Assembly: GCA_018136815.1 (NCBI GenBank) | Contig: CM030932.1 | Coordinates: 4,683,907-4,747,906, forward strand | Length of the DNA: 64,000 bases | Reading direction: 5' to 3' | Source: Isochrysis galbana | Lineage: Eukaryota > Haptophyta > Isochrysidales > Isochrysidaceae | Part shown: positions 21,080-30,694 of the stretch, piece by piece | Numbering within the stretch: the first letter of the stretch is position 1 | Layout of the letters: every line of letters begins with the position of its first letter | Notes under the pieces: generated by a model | What the model was told of the DNA's origin: nothing | The model's database searches: none | The model's input: the letters and a program-made list of their open reading frames with translations, nothing else | Translations under genes and position numbers: made by a program

Positions 21080-21546
21080 CTCTGAGGAGTGGCTCCTCAC
21101 CCTCCCATTAGGCCCCCTTGCTTGCGAGACCAGAATCGGATCTTGGCGTGGGGGGCTGTCTGAGTGTGGAGGGAGGGACGCTCCGGCTAGGCTGTGCGCT
21201 GTGCCCTTGGCCTCCCCTGCCTGTCTCTCCCTCGCTGCCTCGCTAGCCTCGCCGGCCCTAGGTGCCTTCCTGGCGGCTCGAGCGAGTGGTCTATGGTCTA
21301 TGGCGGCTCAGTGGACCACTACCAATGGTGAAGGGAGGGGTCAGTACAATGGGGGACCAGTGCAGGCGAAGACGTGCGGCGCGCGCTCGGCGAGAGTTTG
21401 GGCAGATGTGATTTCAGCTAAGCCCCTGCCTGCTGGCAGGGGCTGAGGATTGAGGATGGTTGTGCAGGCCCCCCCAGGGGGTGTCTGCGATAGAGAGAGG
21501 GGGGCGCGAGGCCTCCATTGGCCTCCTACTCATAAAAGTAGTTGGG
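21080..21546 (-). mobile_element. SINE-like family B, copy B1
   Basis: The minus strand begins CCAACTACTTTTATGAGTAG, then GAGGCCAATGGAGGCCTCG, CGCCCCCCTCTCTCTATC and AGACACCCCC, and continues CTCAGCCCCTGCC. These blocks align with copies at 30712 and 44726. The 3' end is unclear and abuts the LINE target site. Confidence 0.65.
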
Positions 21547-21831
21547 GATCGATATGTGCTATGTAGCACAAGAATACGTCCTCACCCCACACCCACACCG
21601 GCTGACGCTCTTGCCTGCATCGCCAGTCTAACACGCACCGCCAATTACTAGTTGAGTTCAGGCAGCATGAAGCCCGTAAGGGCGCACGGAAGCGCCGGTC
21701 CAGAAAGCACCGATGGCTCCAGCGGTACTCACATGTTAAGGCGCCACACCTGAGAGGTAGAGATGTCTTAGGACGGTCCGACACGTTTGAAGCACCCGTC
21801 GGGCGCTGCCTCCCAAAACTCGTGCGCCTCA

Positions 21832-23118
21832 TCACCTGCGCGCAAACCACGCATCGCGGTTGAGACTACTGGATACAAAATGCCAAGTGGCGGGCCACTT
21901 TAGGTGGGGTGAAGCCGTGCCCATGGCCAAACCTAGGTGGGGTGAAACCGTGCCCATGGCCAAACCGCGCGGCGCGGCCACGCTGGGAACTGAGGCGTCT
22001 TCCGATGAAAGTGGCGGATGCAGCACGGACGTGGGGACATGCGGACGCCCGAACCAAGGGGTGGGGGGCGGTAGTAGGGCATGAGCGCGCGCCGCGCGCT
22101 CACCGTCTGTATCGTGGACTAGCGACTCACGGGCCCACTCCAACCCTTGTACGTCGCCCTGTAGGCCCCAGCTCTCGCGGAGGAGCGGCGCCACGCCCGC
22201 TGCCGCCTTGGCTTCACGTGCCTCACGTCTCCGCCTATTTAGCTCCAGTCGCGCCTCCCTATCCATGGGCTCCAAGAGCTCGTCATCCTCGTCTAGAGGC
22301 AAGGGTGCGGGCGCGTAGGCGAGCAGCCAGCCGGCAAATGAAAGCGTGGTGGTCCCTGCTCGCTCGAGTAAGCTCTCGAGTGTGCTGCCCCTGGCCGATG
22401 GACCCAGCCACAGCCGGAGCGCAATACTCCCGACAAAGCAGAAGGCGCCGGCCGCTTGTACCCTGAGCCTGCGCTCGTCGAAGCCGCCGGCTGCCGCCGC
22501 CAGCCGCTGTCCACGCGCGGTGAGAAGCAGTGCGCAGCTGCATTGTGCCGCGAGCCCGCAGCAGGCAAGGTCGTACATGCCCGCAAGGAATGGCGCGCCG
22601 AGCGCGTCGGGCGGGTCTTCCGCCGCAATATGAGCGGCCCCTATCACTAGAAGGGCCCAGACAACCGCGCGCGTCATCCGGTCGGCGTGCGCCCCATCGG
22701 CCCATACGGCGCGCAGGTAGCAGATGAGCGTGATGATGCCGAGGCTAAGTGGTAGCGCGCCGTGGACCGGAGTGCCGAGCAGGCTGAGCAGGCCGCACGC
22801 ATCTCTCGCGGTCATGGCGACGAGCGCAAGCATGTGCCAACGTGAGCCTGCCGCAATCAGCGCATGCACGCCCCGTTCCGAAGAGCTCGAGCGCACACCG
22901 GGGAAGTCGGGGGAGGCATGTGTGGCCCTCTGGATCTCGAGATTCGTGTGTGGAATTGCGGATAGGGGCTGCAGGGCGAGGAGGAGGGCGCAGGAGAGTG
23001 GGTGGAGGGGAGAGGAGAGGGCAGCGGAGATGGGGAAGCCGAGGCCGAGGAAGAGGTGGTGGAGAGAGGCTGAGAGGAAGGCGAGGAAGAGGAGGAGCTG
23101 TGCGAGAGCGAACAGCAT
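21832..23118 (-). CDS. Multi-pass membrane protein of unknown function
   Basis: Single-exon ORF of 428 aa starting MLFALAQLLLFLAFLSASLH. Hydrophobic segments are visible at about residues 1-25, 28-55, a region near WHMLALVAMTARDACG, ALPLSLGIITLICYLRA, AVVWALLVIGAAHIA, LACCGLAAQCSCALLL, AAGAFCFVGSIALRLWL and a last one near LSFAGWLLAYA. A charged tail follows (LNRRRREAREAKAA). I see no family signature. The C-terminal tail contains two tandem 11-residue units (GLAMGT(V/A)SPHL), matching two 33-bp DNA repeats at about 21905-21965. The open frame continues upstream to 23682, but only through CT-repeat low complexity, so the start at 23118 is preferred. Confidence 0.55.
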   Translation of the reverse strand: MLFALAQLLLFLAFLSASLHHLFLGLGFPISAALSSPLHPLSCALLLALQPLSAIPHTNLEIQRATHASPDFPGVRSSSSERGVHALIAAGSRWHMLALVAMTARDACGLLSLLGTPVHGALPLSLGIITLICYLRAVWADGAHADRMTRAVVWALLVIGAAHIAAEDPPDALGAPFLAGMYDLACCGLAAQCSCALLLTARGQRLAAAAGGFDERRLRVQAAGAFCFVGSIALRLWLGPSARGSTLESLLERAGTTTLSFAGWLLAYAPAPLPLDEDDELLEPMDREARLELNRRRREAREAKAAAGVAPLLRESWGLQGDVQGLEWARESLVHDTDGERAARAHALLPPPTPWFGRPHVPTSVLHPPLSSEDASVPSVAAPRGLAMGTVSPHLGLAMGTASPHLKWPATWHFVSSSLNRDAWFARR

Positions 23119-23520
23119 GCTGTACTCTGTGCTTGGACTTGGCGCGGGGGACGGAGAGGCGGGGAGGGCGAGGGGGAGGGAGAAGGGGGAGGGGGGGAAG
23201 AGAAGCGGAGGAAGGGGGGCGGGGGCAAGGGGGGGCGGGAAGAGGAGGAGAGGAGGAGGGGTAAAGAGTAAAGAGGAAGAAGGGAGAGAGAAGGAGGGAG
23301 GGAGGGAGGGAGATAACGAGAGAGAGAGGGAGGGAGAGAGAGAGAGAAAGAGAGAGAGAGGAGTGGGGGGGGGAGCAAATAAACCAAGGCGAAGAGGGAG
23401 AAAGAGGGGAACACAGTAAGAGAGAAGAGAGAGAGACGGGGCGCGGGTGAAGGCATAGAAGAATGGAAGAAGCAAGGCATCGAAGGAATGGGTGAAGTAC
23501 TCAGTGGGAAGAATGCTGTG
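23119..23520. repeat. GA/CT microsatellite-rich promoter region of the membrane protein
   Basis: Purine-rich on plus (GAGAGA and GGGAGG units, for example 23283-23365), hence a CT tract on the coding strand just upstream of the ATG at 23118. Confidence 0.6.
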
Positions 23521-24744
23521 TGACCACAGGGCAGACAGAGGGTATTTTAGTAGAGACGTCGGACCGTAGGGAGAGGGGGGAAAGAAAAAGGAGTGTAGGG
23601 TTAGAAGTTCCCTGCAAGGGTTGGCGGTCCGGCGTCCGGGGTCCTGGAGTAGGTTCGTCCGAAGTAGTCTTAAAGAATGCATAAGAATATGGAATCTGAA
23701 TCAAACAATGAACATGGATTGTGTTCGTTAGAATAAAACCCCATCGATTCGAATCCGATTCGGCCATTCCATTTCCATTTCCATAGTCCATAGTCCATAG
23801 TATTAGTGTATTAGTATTAGCAGGTAGCAGGGCGGTCAAACAGGGGCTTTTTAACTATTAGTAAGGGTTGGGTTGCATTTTTGACCGTGGCGCGATGCTC
23901 AATAAAATACCTCCAGGCGGGCCACCTGCCGCCACGCAAATCTTCGCCGCGGCAATCATAATCAATAATAGTACTACTAGTAAGAATAAAGGGGCTACAA
24001 GCTAGAGCTAGAGGCTAGAGGCGCGAGAGGGCTAAGCAACGCACAACGCACAACGCAGCAACGAGGCGCGTCGTGCGAGAGAAATCATTTCTAGAAATCC
24101 GCCCGGGGGGAATTTTTGGGAGGCTCTCTTGTGGCTGCCTTGGTGCTGTCACCTGCGTCTCCATTTCTCGACCGTCGTGGCTGAAGCTCAGCTTCTTCGC
24201 AACTTTGCTGGACTAACGCTAGTGCTAGCGCCATACGCGCGTTGCTGCTTCTTCGAATTCTTATCAAGCTGCGGGAGCGCGAGCTTGATGCCCGCGCAGC
24301 GCATGCATCAAATGGAGATGGTCAAAGGCATGCACGTATGACCAAGGGTGTACTGCGACATCACAGCACATGAGGAAGCAGAAGCGACAGCAAAACACAA
24401 GAATCCCACCCCTCCCGCTTCCGCATTCCTCTTTCTTGCGTCACAAGCAGCACGATCACGCACGGCGTTAGTCATCACAACGGCGGAGGGTAGCAAGAGG
24501 ACTTCAAACAGACGATGCTAGTGATGTAGCAGAAGAAGTTGCTGCCAACCACCAACAAATCAGTAATGGATCTCCCTCTCACAATTTAGCAAGAGAAAGG
24601 GTCATTGACAGCACGGAGCTCTTGCCATGGTTGCGAAGCCTGCCGTCGCACTTCCCACTCCTTCTGCTTGGCCACGTGCCCCTTCAATGTATTATGACGC
24701 CAGCAGCGTGGGAATAAAGCACTTAGCCCGTCTTGTTACAGTGT
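23521..24744. other. Intergenic, no gene seen
   Basis: Contains short simple repeats (CCATAGT units near 23783-23805, ACAACGC near 24040-24055) and ORFs without recognisable domains. The part nearest 24745 is probably the 3' UTR of LSm3. Confidence 0.4.
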
Positions 24745-25369
24745 TTATGCTGTCCTGAGCGGAGGCGAGATCAGGATGACGCCATCGCCACGGACGAACA
24801 GCATGTCAATCTGCCGCTTGGATGTCTTGATAATCTCCTCGTACGTCTCCTCGTCCACCTCAACCGATGTGACTGTCTCCTCCACATCGCCGAGAACCAT
24901 GTTCAGGTGCTGGTCGTATGCCTGCAGCTCGGGTCAAGTCGGGGAGAGAGCAGATGATAGAGACAAAGGATGATTCGGGGGGTGGGGACAGGAATTGGGC
25001 ATTCGCCAAGTCTGCGTCTCTCGGGTCACGAGGCGCACATGCAGCCTGCCACGAAGGTCACGGTCTCCGCGCAGCTTGACGAGGATCCGCTCGTCGAGCG
25101 AGAGCCGCACCTGTGCGGGGACAGGAAGAGGTGAAGGGGCGGTGAGTGCCGCCTCCTCAGTGCCGCCCTGCCCTCCTCCTTCCAAGTACTCCACTTCCGT
25201 CTCCCCGCACGCCCTCCTCGTCCTCTCACTCCCCGCCCCTCTCTCCCTCCCCCCCCCCCCCCCCCCCTTCCCACTCCTGCCCTTCTCCCTCTCTGCCCCT
25301 TCCCCCCTCTCCCGCCCCAACCTTCCTCCCTCTCACCAGGTCGAGCGGCTCCGCCACCACCGACGTCAT
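24745..25369 (-). CDS. LSM3: U6 snRNA-associated Sm-like protein LSm3
   Basis: Three exons on the minus strand: 25369-25337 ([11 protein letters not shown]), 25110-25039 and 24921-24745, giving 93 aa. All junctions are phase 0 with GT-AG introns of 226 and 117 bp. The product is a near-complete match to LSm3: [46 protein letters not shown] and [17 protein letters not shown] (Sm1 and Sm2 motifs). LSm3 is part of the LSm2-8 ring on U6 snRNA in the nucleus and the LSm1-7 ring in cytoplasmic mRNA decay. The length equals the usual family length. Intron 1 contains a long C-run on the plus strand (25249-25267). It is transcribed away from the proteasome gene. Confidence 0.95.
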
Positions 25370-26247
25370 GCGAAAGCGAAAGCAGCGCGGCGCTCCCACC
25401 ACTCGCAACTCCCCCCGATCCGGTATCGCTGGCTCTCTTACTTCGATAGAGAAGAGCAATACCTTACTCTACTCTACTTTAGATAGTGACGGTGTGACGG
25501 ACGGTGTGCCAGGTGCCAGGCCCTTAGAGCTTTATTTAGATAAAAAACTGTGTGCAGGCCGGCCTCCCTCAGCTCTCTCTCTCCCCCCCCCGGTATCCCA
25601 CCCAGACACTCCCTCTCCTCTCTCTCCCTCTCTCGCGCGCGTCGGTCGGCGGTGCGCCGCCCCCTTGACTCCCCCCCTCCTCCCCCTCCCCCCTCGTTTC
25701 CCCCCTCCCCCCTTCGTTCCCCTTCTCCTCTCTCACCCCCTCACGCGTGTACTGCGTCGATCACCGTCGTCTCCTCCCCCCTCCCCCCCCTTTCCCTCCG
25801 TACTGCCGCACCACCTTCCCCCCCACATCCGCTCCGCTCAACTCCCCGATGCTCCCCCCCCCCCCCCCCGCTTTCCTTCCCCTAAACCCGCCACCAGCTC
25901 GCGCCTCCCCCCCCTTCATCCCCCCCCCTCCCCCCCCGCCCCCCCCTCGCTTCCCCAGCGTCGGCAGCAGCTCAGGGTGGGGACGTCTATCTCCCTTCCC
26001 CCCACTCTCCCCGCACCTTTCCCCACCCTTGTCCACTTCATGTTTCACACCAGCCACCCAGGGAAGTTGGGGTAGACCCCCTCAAAATCATCTTCTCCCA
26101 TCCCTTTCTTCTCTCTTTCCCCTTCCTACCATCTTTCAATTTTCTCGCTGCACAAGGCATAGGCGAGGGCTCAGTAGCCTGGAGCCAAGACTGCAACTGT
26201 CCAACTCACCACGCAAGACTCGCTCCACAGGTGGCCATCCCCGCACC
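25370..26247. promoter_or_regulatory. Shared intergenic region between LSm3 (-) and proteasome beta1 (+)
   Basis: About 880 bp separating two divergent genes. It is extremely C/T-rich on the plus strand, with C runs at 25857-25869 and 25919-25945. The long ORFs (25146-26075 and 25747-26580) are Pro/Ser low-complexity readings of this tract, not genes. No clear TATA box. Confidence 0.45.
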
Positions 26248-27293
26248 ATGAGCTCATTCATCGGACGTGAGTTGCTCAATCCATCGCATGTGATGGAGGC
26301 GTCCTACGACGCGGACACCAAGCTCTCGCAGAATTCGGGACTTGACTTTATGGGCAAGGAGGTGGACACCGGGGTGAGGCTGCTGGCCCAGACTAGGCAC
26401 ATTGGCCGCCTTACGCGCAGTGGTTCACCCGTGTTTCGGCTCACCTTGCCACCCCGCACCACAGACGACCATCATGGCGGTCAAATTCAAGGGAGGCGTC
26501 GTTGTGGGAGCGGACTCGCGCGTCTCCACTGGGGTTTACATCTCGAATCGCGCATCGGACAAAATCACCGCTGTCGATGACAAGATATATTGCTGCCGCT
26601 CAGGCTCTGCTGCGGACACACAGGCTGTCAGCGACTATGTGCGCTACTTTCTTGATCAGCACAGAATGGAGTATGGCAAGCCACCAAAGGTCGCCACGGC
26701 GGCTAGCTTCTTCCAGCAGTTGGTGCGTGCTATCTGCTCGTTGCAAATCACATTGGGCCTCGTCAATGTGCATCGAGCATTGCGGACGCTGACATTTTTT
26801 TCTCCCACCACTCACTTCACGACACACACGCCCTCCTTAAACACAGTGCTACCAAAATAAGAATATGCTGACGGCCGGCATCATCGTCGCGGGCTGGGAC
26901 GAGGAAAAGGGAGGCCAAGTATTTGCCCTACCCATCGGTGGTGCCCTACTGCCCCGTGACTACGCAACGGGCGGCTCAGGCTCGACGTACATTTACGGCT
27001 TCTGTGACGCCTTTTACAAGAAGGACATGACCCGTGCACAGTGCGAGGAGTTTGTGACCAAGGGTGAGTGTTTTTCTCGTGCTCTCGCCGCGCTGTCGTG
27101 TCTGCGCGCACGGTGTGGCTTCGGCCTTCTGCCCAGCCTCAACAGCATGCTCCTACGTCCTTCCGCAGGCCTTTGCCATGCCATGGCTCGCGATGGCTCG
27201 TCGGGCGGCGTCATCCGGTTGGCTATCATCGAGGAGTCGGGAGTGGAGCGCAAGTTTATCCCGGGAAATAAACTGCCGTACGGCCCGCTTTGA
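26248..27293 (+). CDS. PSMB6: 20S proteasome subunit beta1 (caspase-like)
   Basis: Four exons: 26248-26373, 26465-26722, 26847-27063, 27169-27293; 241 aa, close to the usual length. Exon 1 codes only the propeptide ([11 protein letters not shown]...DTG). Exon 2 opens exactly at the catalytic Thr ([19 protein letters not shown]), followed by the conserved GADSR and SDKI Lys region. Other matches are [43 protein letters not shown] and the C-terminal [22 protein letters not shown]. This signature is of beta1 rather than beta2 or beta5. The subunit cleaves after acidic residues in the 20S core. Introns are 91, 124 and 105 bp, GT-AG. Confidence 0.95.
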
Positions 27294-28079
27294 GCGGGCC
27301 AGGCACCGTGCTGCTTGTGCACTTCTAGCACTCGTCTGGCACGACGGCTTTATGTACCGTCATGGTTCATCACTGTGCAACGCTTCCACCTTTGACCGCT
27401 GTCACAGTTTCCGAGGTCTTGTACGAGTAAGTATGCGTTGTGATGGCATGCGGCGTGAACGAGGCACTGCAACAATGAGGTGTTGACCCTGGAGTGCAGC
27501 AGGATGCCCAGATGGATGGCTCGTCTAGAGTATCCTCCGGAAGTAGCTGACGTTGAGCGAAGCTACATGCAAGGCACTCTTGCTGACCACGGCAGCAAAC
27601 ACAACTTGGAAGCGACAAACAGGATTTGTGGTGCCTGGGTCCTTGCCAATGCGTTTTCCTCTTAACTTGTGTACATACGCACATGCCGCCGTTGCAAATA
27701 TCCCCGTGATTTATGGCGTCCTCAGCGAGCGAGGGTCAGCCGGAATAGGGGGTCCTACTACGCATGGCCACGTTTTTGCCGGCACGGAGTGTTGGCCTTG
27801 GCGCTAAATGAGTTGCGCCTGCATACAACTACTACCTACTATGCACTTCGAGCTGCGGGGCGGCAGCTGTCGGAGCCGTTCAGGCCCCTCGTCTGGTCGA
27901 CCAGTGCGGAAGGAGCATCCGTGGGAGATTCTCGTTTGTGTTTGAGTGTGAGTGTAGAGGTTTTGGTTTGGGGAATCTTTAGTAATGACATGGCGAGCCA
28001 ACGAGAGTTGGGATGGGAAAGAGTGGTGAGTCGAGCGCTTTCAGAGGGCCTACGGCCATTCCGTCGCGAGGCGAACGGC
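27294..28079. other. Intergenic after proteasome beta1
   Basis: Probably includes the beta1 3' UTR. Short ORFs on both strands have no recognisable domains. Confidence 0.4.
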
Positions 28080-28325
28080 GACAACGTCGCATTCGCGAAT
28101 CGAGCCACTCGTTAGAATCCTCTTTCGTGCCCATGCTCACTTCGATGAAATTTGTGTCACTCTCGGCCGACATTAGACATTAGCGTTAGCGTGACGCCGA
28201 GGCCATGCGGATCGTCAACAAACACGTCGCTGAGATGGAGGCGGCGGGCATCATCCGCAAGTCCAATTCGCAATTCGCCGTGGACTTCGCGGGTTGTCCT
28301 CGTCGGCAAGAAAGATGGTCTTTGA
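28080..28325 (+). mobile_element. Gypsy scraps: LTR start and RT fragment
   Basis: GTCGCATTCGCGAATCGA at about 28087 matches the start of the gypsy LTR at 46681 and 53196. From 28194 the sequence matches the gypsy RT start at 49833 (KHVAEMEAAGIIRKSNS, then VVLVGKK) with small indels. The order LTR then RT, with gag missing, indicates a deleted, decayed copy. Confidence 0.7.
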
Positions 28326-28567
28326 TGAGCCGCTACAACTACAACGGGCGCATCGTCACCTGAGAGCTGAGAGGTGAGAGAGAGGCGGACGTCGGTCATC
28401 GTCATCAGTCATTCATTTCCTCGTGCGCAGTTTGTTGGGCTGCGGGCTGGTGGAATGCGGGATATGGGATATGTGATGGATGGCTAGAGGGCTAGTGGCT
28501 AGTGGGCTGCGTGTGTGTGTAGGGACTGAACTGTAGTGCAGCGCATCGCAAACCAAGAGCCAAGAGA

Positions 28568-28660
28568 GAGAAATTTTGTTCAAAATTTAGGTGGAATGGA
28601 TGCCAAAATACCAAAGAAAATTTGGGCGAGACAAGCTCGAAAGTCTTGGAATTGCCAACC
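28568..28660. repeat. Word-swap repeat, AAATTT version (copy W5)
   Basis: GAAATTTTG, CAAAATTTAGG, GCCAAAATACCAAAG and GAAAATTTGGGCGAGAC. The layout resembles the other copies but is shorter and less certain. Confidence 0.4.
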
Positions 28661-28745
28661 CCTCACTCCCCCCCACCACCACCACCTCCCACCTCCCGTT
28701 GTCATCTGGCGACTCTTCACTGCACTTCCCTCTTCCCGCGCATCA

Positions 28746-29050
28746 TCACCGCAGGGTGACCTCGACCTTGAGCTCCCTCAGCTGTGAGAGCATTGGCTGG
28801 CTCTCCGCGCCAATCGGGTTGCGCGAGAGGTCCACCGAAAACAGCCGAGAGCTCCGCGCCAGCTCGCACAGGCGCTGCACCCCCGCAGGGCCGATCCGGT
28901 TGCGGTTGAGGTTGAGCAGGAGCCTCTTCGTCCTCCGGCATGCGCCGGCCTCGAGGACGCGACAGATCATGTCGAGGTACTCGTCGCCAGCGTCGAGGAG
29001 GGAGGAAAGAGGGACGAGGAGCGGTTCGCCCAGCCAGTTGCCAATGGTGG
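28746..29050 (-). CDS. Leucine-rich-repeat protein fragment (partial)
   Basis: The minus-strand frame reads GNWLGEPLLVPLSSLDAGDE, then YLDMICRVLEAG, then two ribonuclease-inhibitor-type repeats: LLLNLNRNRIGPAGVQRL and SVDLSRNPIG. It ends LRELKVEVTLR at a stop. Likely the last exon of an LRR protein; the upstream exon was not found. It lies head to head with the fibrillin gene, 200-500 bp apart. The function cannot be set from so few repeats. Confidence 0.5.
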
Positions 29051-29261
29051 GGGGTTTTGGTTTTGGGGGGGACAGCGTCCAATAAACCCGACCTGCATGG
29101 TGGGCGTGATCTTCATCGACTCACGCCGAGTCTCCGAGGGGGAGAGCACAAATATGGAATAGGGGAGGAGAGGGTTTTTAATTTTATAAGCGGAGAAGTA
29201 GTAGGTGAGAGGACTGAAAGAGAAGAGAGAGAGGGGGAGAGAGACGGAGCGCCACTCTCCG

Positions 29262-30011
29262 ATGTCGTCGGCGGCATCTCTCTGCCTCTCACTCTCTCTC
29301 GCCTCTGGCGCAGGCGCGCTCGAGCTGGGGCGATGGTTCAGGCCTCCAAGGCCCGTCGCGCGCGCCGACGCCAAGAAGCTTGAGGCCGACCTGCTTGCCA
29401 TCGCGCGCACCGGCAGCAGTAACCTCTACCCGGCCTTCTGCCAGCTGGAGCAGGCTTGTCCGCCGCCTGCAGACCTGCTGCTCAGCTCGCCCGAGCTGCT
29501 CGACGGACGGTGGTCGCTACTCGCCACGGTAGCTGCGCGTGTTGGAGAAGACGTCACGCAGAGCTCCGCGCAGGCGGGCGTCGTCAACGCCTCTGGCATT
29601 TCGGTCGACGTGTCGCAGGACGCTCTGCCTGTCCAGGAGGTCGATGTGGCAAGTGGGCGCATCGGTAACGAAGTAACCATTTCCCTACTTGGGCAGAGGG
29701 TGATCCTACGCGTTTCTGGTGGGTTCAAGCCCGCCGAGCCACCCGCCCCAGGCACGAGAGCAATTGTGACATTTGATTCACTGGACATCTTCACCAAGGA
29801 TGGGAAACGCCTCCTCTCCGCTGGCTGGATTTTTGATTTGGCGAGAAGGATTAATCCTGGGTTGCAGAATGGTGCTGACGAGTCCTCGTGGCTCGAAACC
29901 ACTTACATCAGCGAAAATGCACGTCTTGGTCGCGGAAACAAAGGCTCCGTGTTCGTACTAGAAAGGGTATCTCAGAACAGCGAGGCTGTGCTAGCAGATT
30001 GGCCCCTATAG
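29262..30011 (+). CDS. Plastid lipid-associated protein (PAP/fibrillin family)
   Basis: Single exon, 249 aa. An N-terminal leader with hydrophobic core (MSSAASLCLSLSLASGAGA) is consistent with the signal part of a secondary-plastid presequence. The fibrillin domain spans about residues 30-245: LDGRWSLLATVA, VNASGISVDVSQ, VDVASGRIGNEVTI, GTRAIVTFDSLDIF and the family C-terminal block WLETTYISENARLGRGNKGS-VFVLER. Fibrillins bind lipids at plastoglobules and thylakoids. The start at 29262 is chosen over the 29205 Met because it gives the leader and follows a purine-rich GAGAG tract. No intron. Confidence 0.9.
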   Translation: MSSAASLCLSLSLASGAGALELGRWFRPPRPVARADAKKLEADLLAIARTGSSNLYPAFCQLEQACPPPADLLLSSPELLDGRWSLLATVAARVGEDVTQSSAQAGVVNASGISVDVSQDALPVQEVDVASGRIGNEVTISLLGQRVILRVSGGFKPAEPPAPGTRAIVTFDSLDIFTKDGKRLLSAGWIFDLARRINPGLQNGADESSWLETTYISENARLGRGNKGSVFVLERVSQNSEAVLADWPL

Positions 30012-30277
30012 CCCTATGAGCTTTGGCGGCCGCAATTAGCTGATTGAGTGTGAGAGAATCAGCCGACCGGTGAGCTCACGCTGTCACACCGACACATGTT
30101 GTACCGCTGGAGGATCGGCGGTGCTCCGGCGCAAGAAAGGCGATTTTTCGAACCTGAGCTTGTGTTCCATCGAATGTCCTCTCCACTTAATGCTCAATAT
30201 TTTTTTCGACACAGTAGAAATTCGTAGTTCGATGTAAACACGCGTTTACGACATGGTTTACGAACACGCCATACGCG
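30012..30277. other. Fibrillin 3' flank
   Basis: AT-richer sequence after the stop. No gene seen. Confidence 0.4.
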
Positions 30278-30694
30278 TCAACCTACGTTCAAAGTAGGGG
30301 TCAATGGGGATGCCTCGTGCCCTCCCTTACCGGCCACCGATGCAACCGAGAGGGCACTAAATCTATCTAGAACAAGAAATTGTGCGACCGGGAATATGTT
30401 GGGATCATGGGTGAAGCTGCAGTACAGGTGCAGTGATGCTGGTGCAGGTGAAGAAACGGTGAAGGCGGTGCGCTGGGGGGCCATTAGGCACTCCAAGGTG
30501 GATGTTGAGGGGCCAGCGCCGGGTTCATGGACAGGACCGGGTTCTCGGCGAGGTCGAGGATCGAGGAGGAACACGTAAATTCGTTGGTTGCCGGTCGAGC
30601 ACAAATTGGCTGCCGCGAGCAAGGAGGTGAAGATCTCGCGGTGATCGCAGCCGAGGGAGAGAGCGCGCTCGAGGGGCTTGATGAATGAGAGGCG

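Noticed and set aside
22857-23480. Minus-strand Ser/Pro/Leu ORF and upstream extension of the membrane protein
   Set aside because: Low-complexity CT-repeat translation.
25146-26075. Long Pro/Ser ORFs in the C-rich region
   Set aside because: They are translations of C/T homopolymer-rich DNA between LSm3 and proteasome beta1, with no domain.
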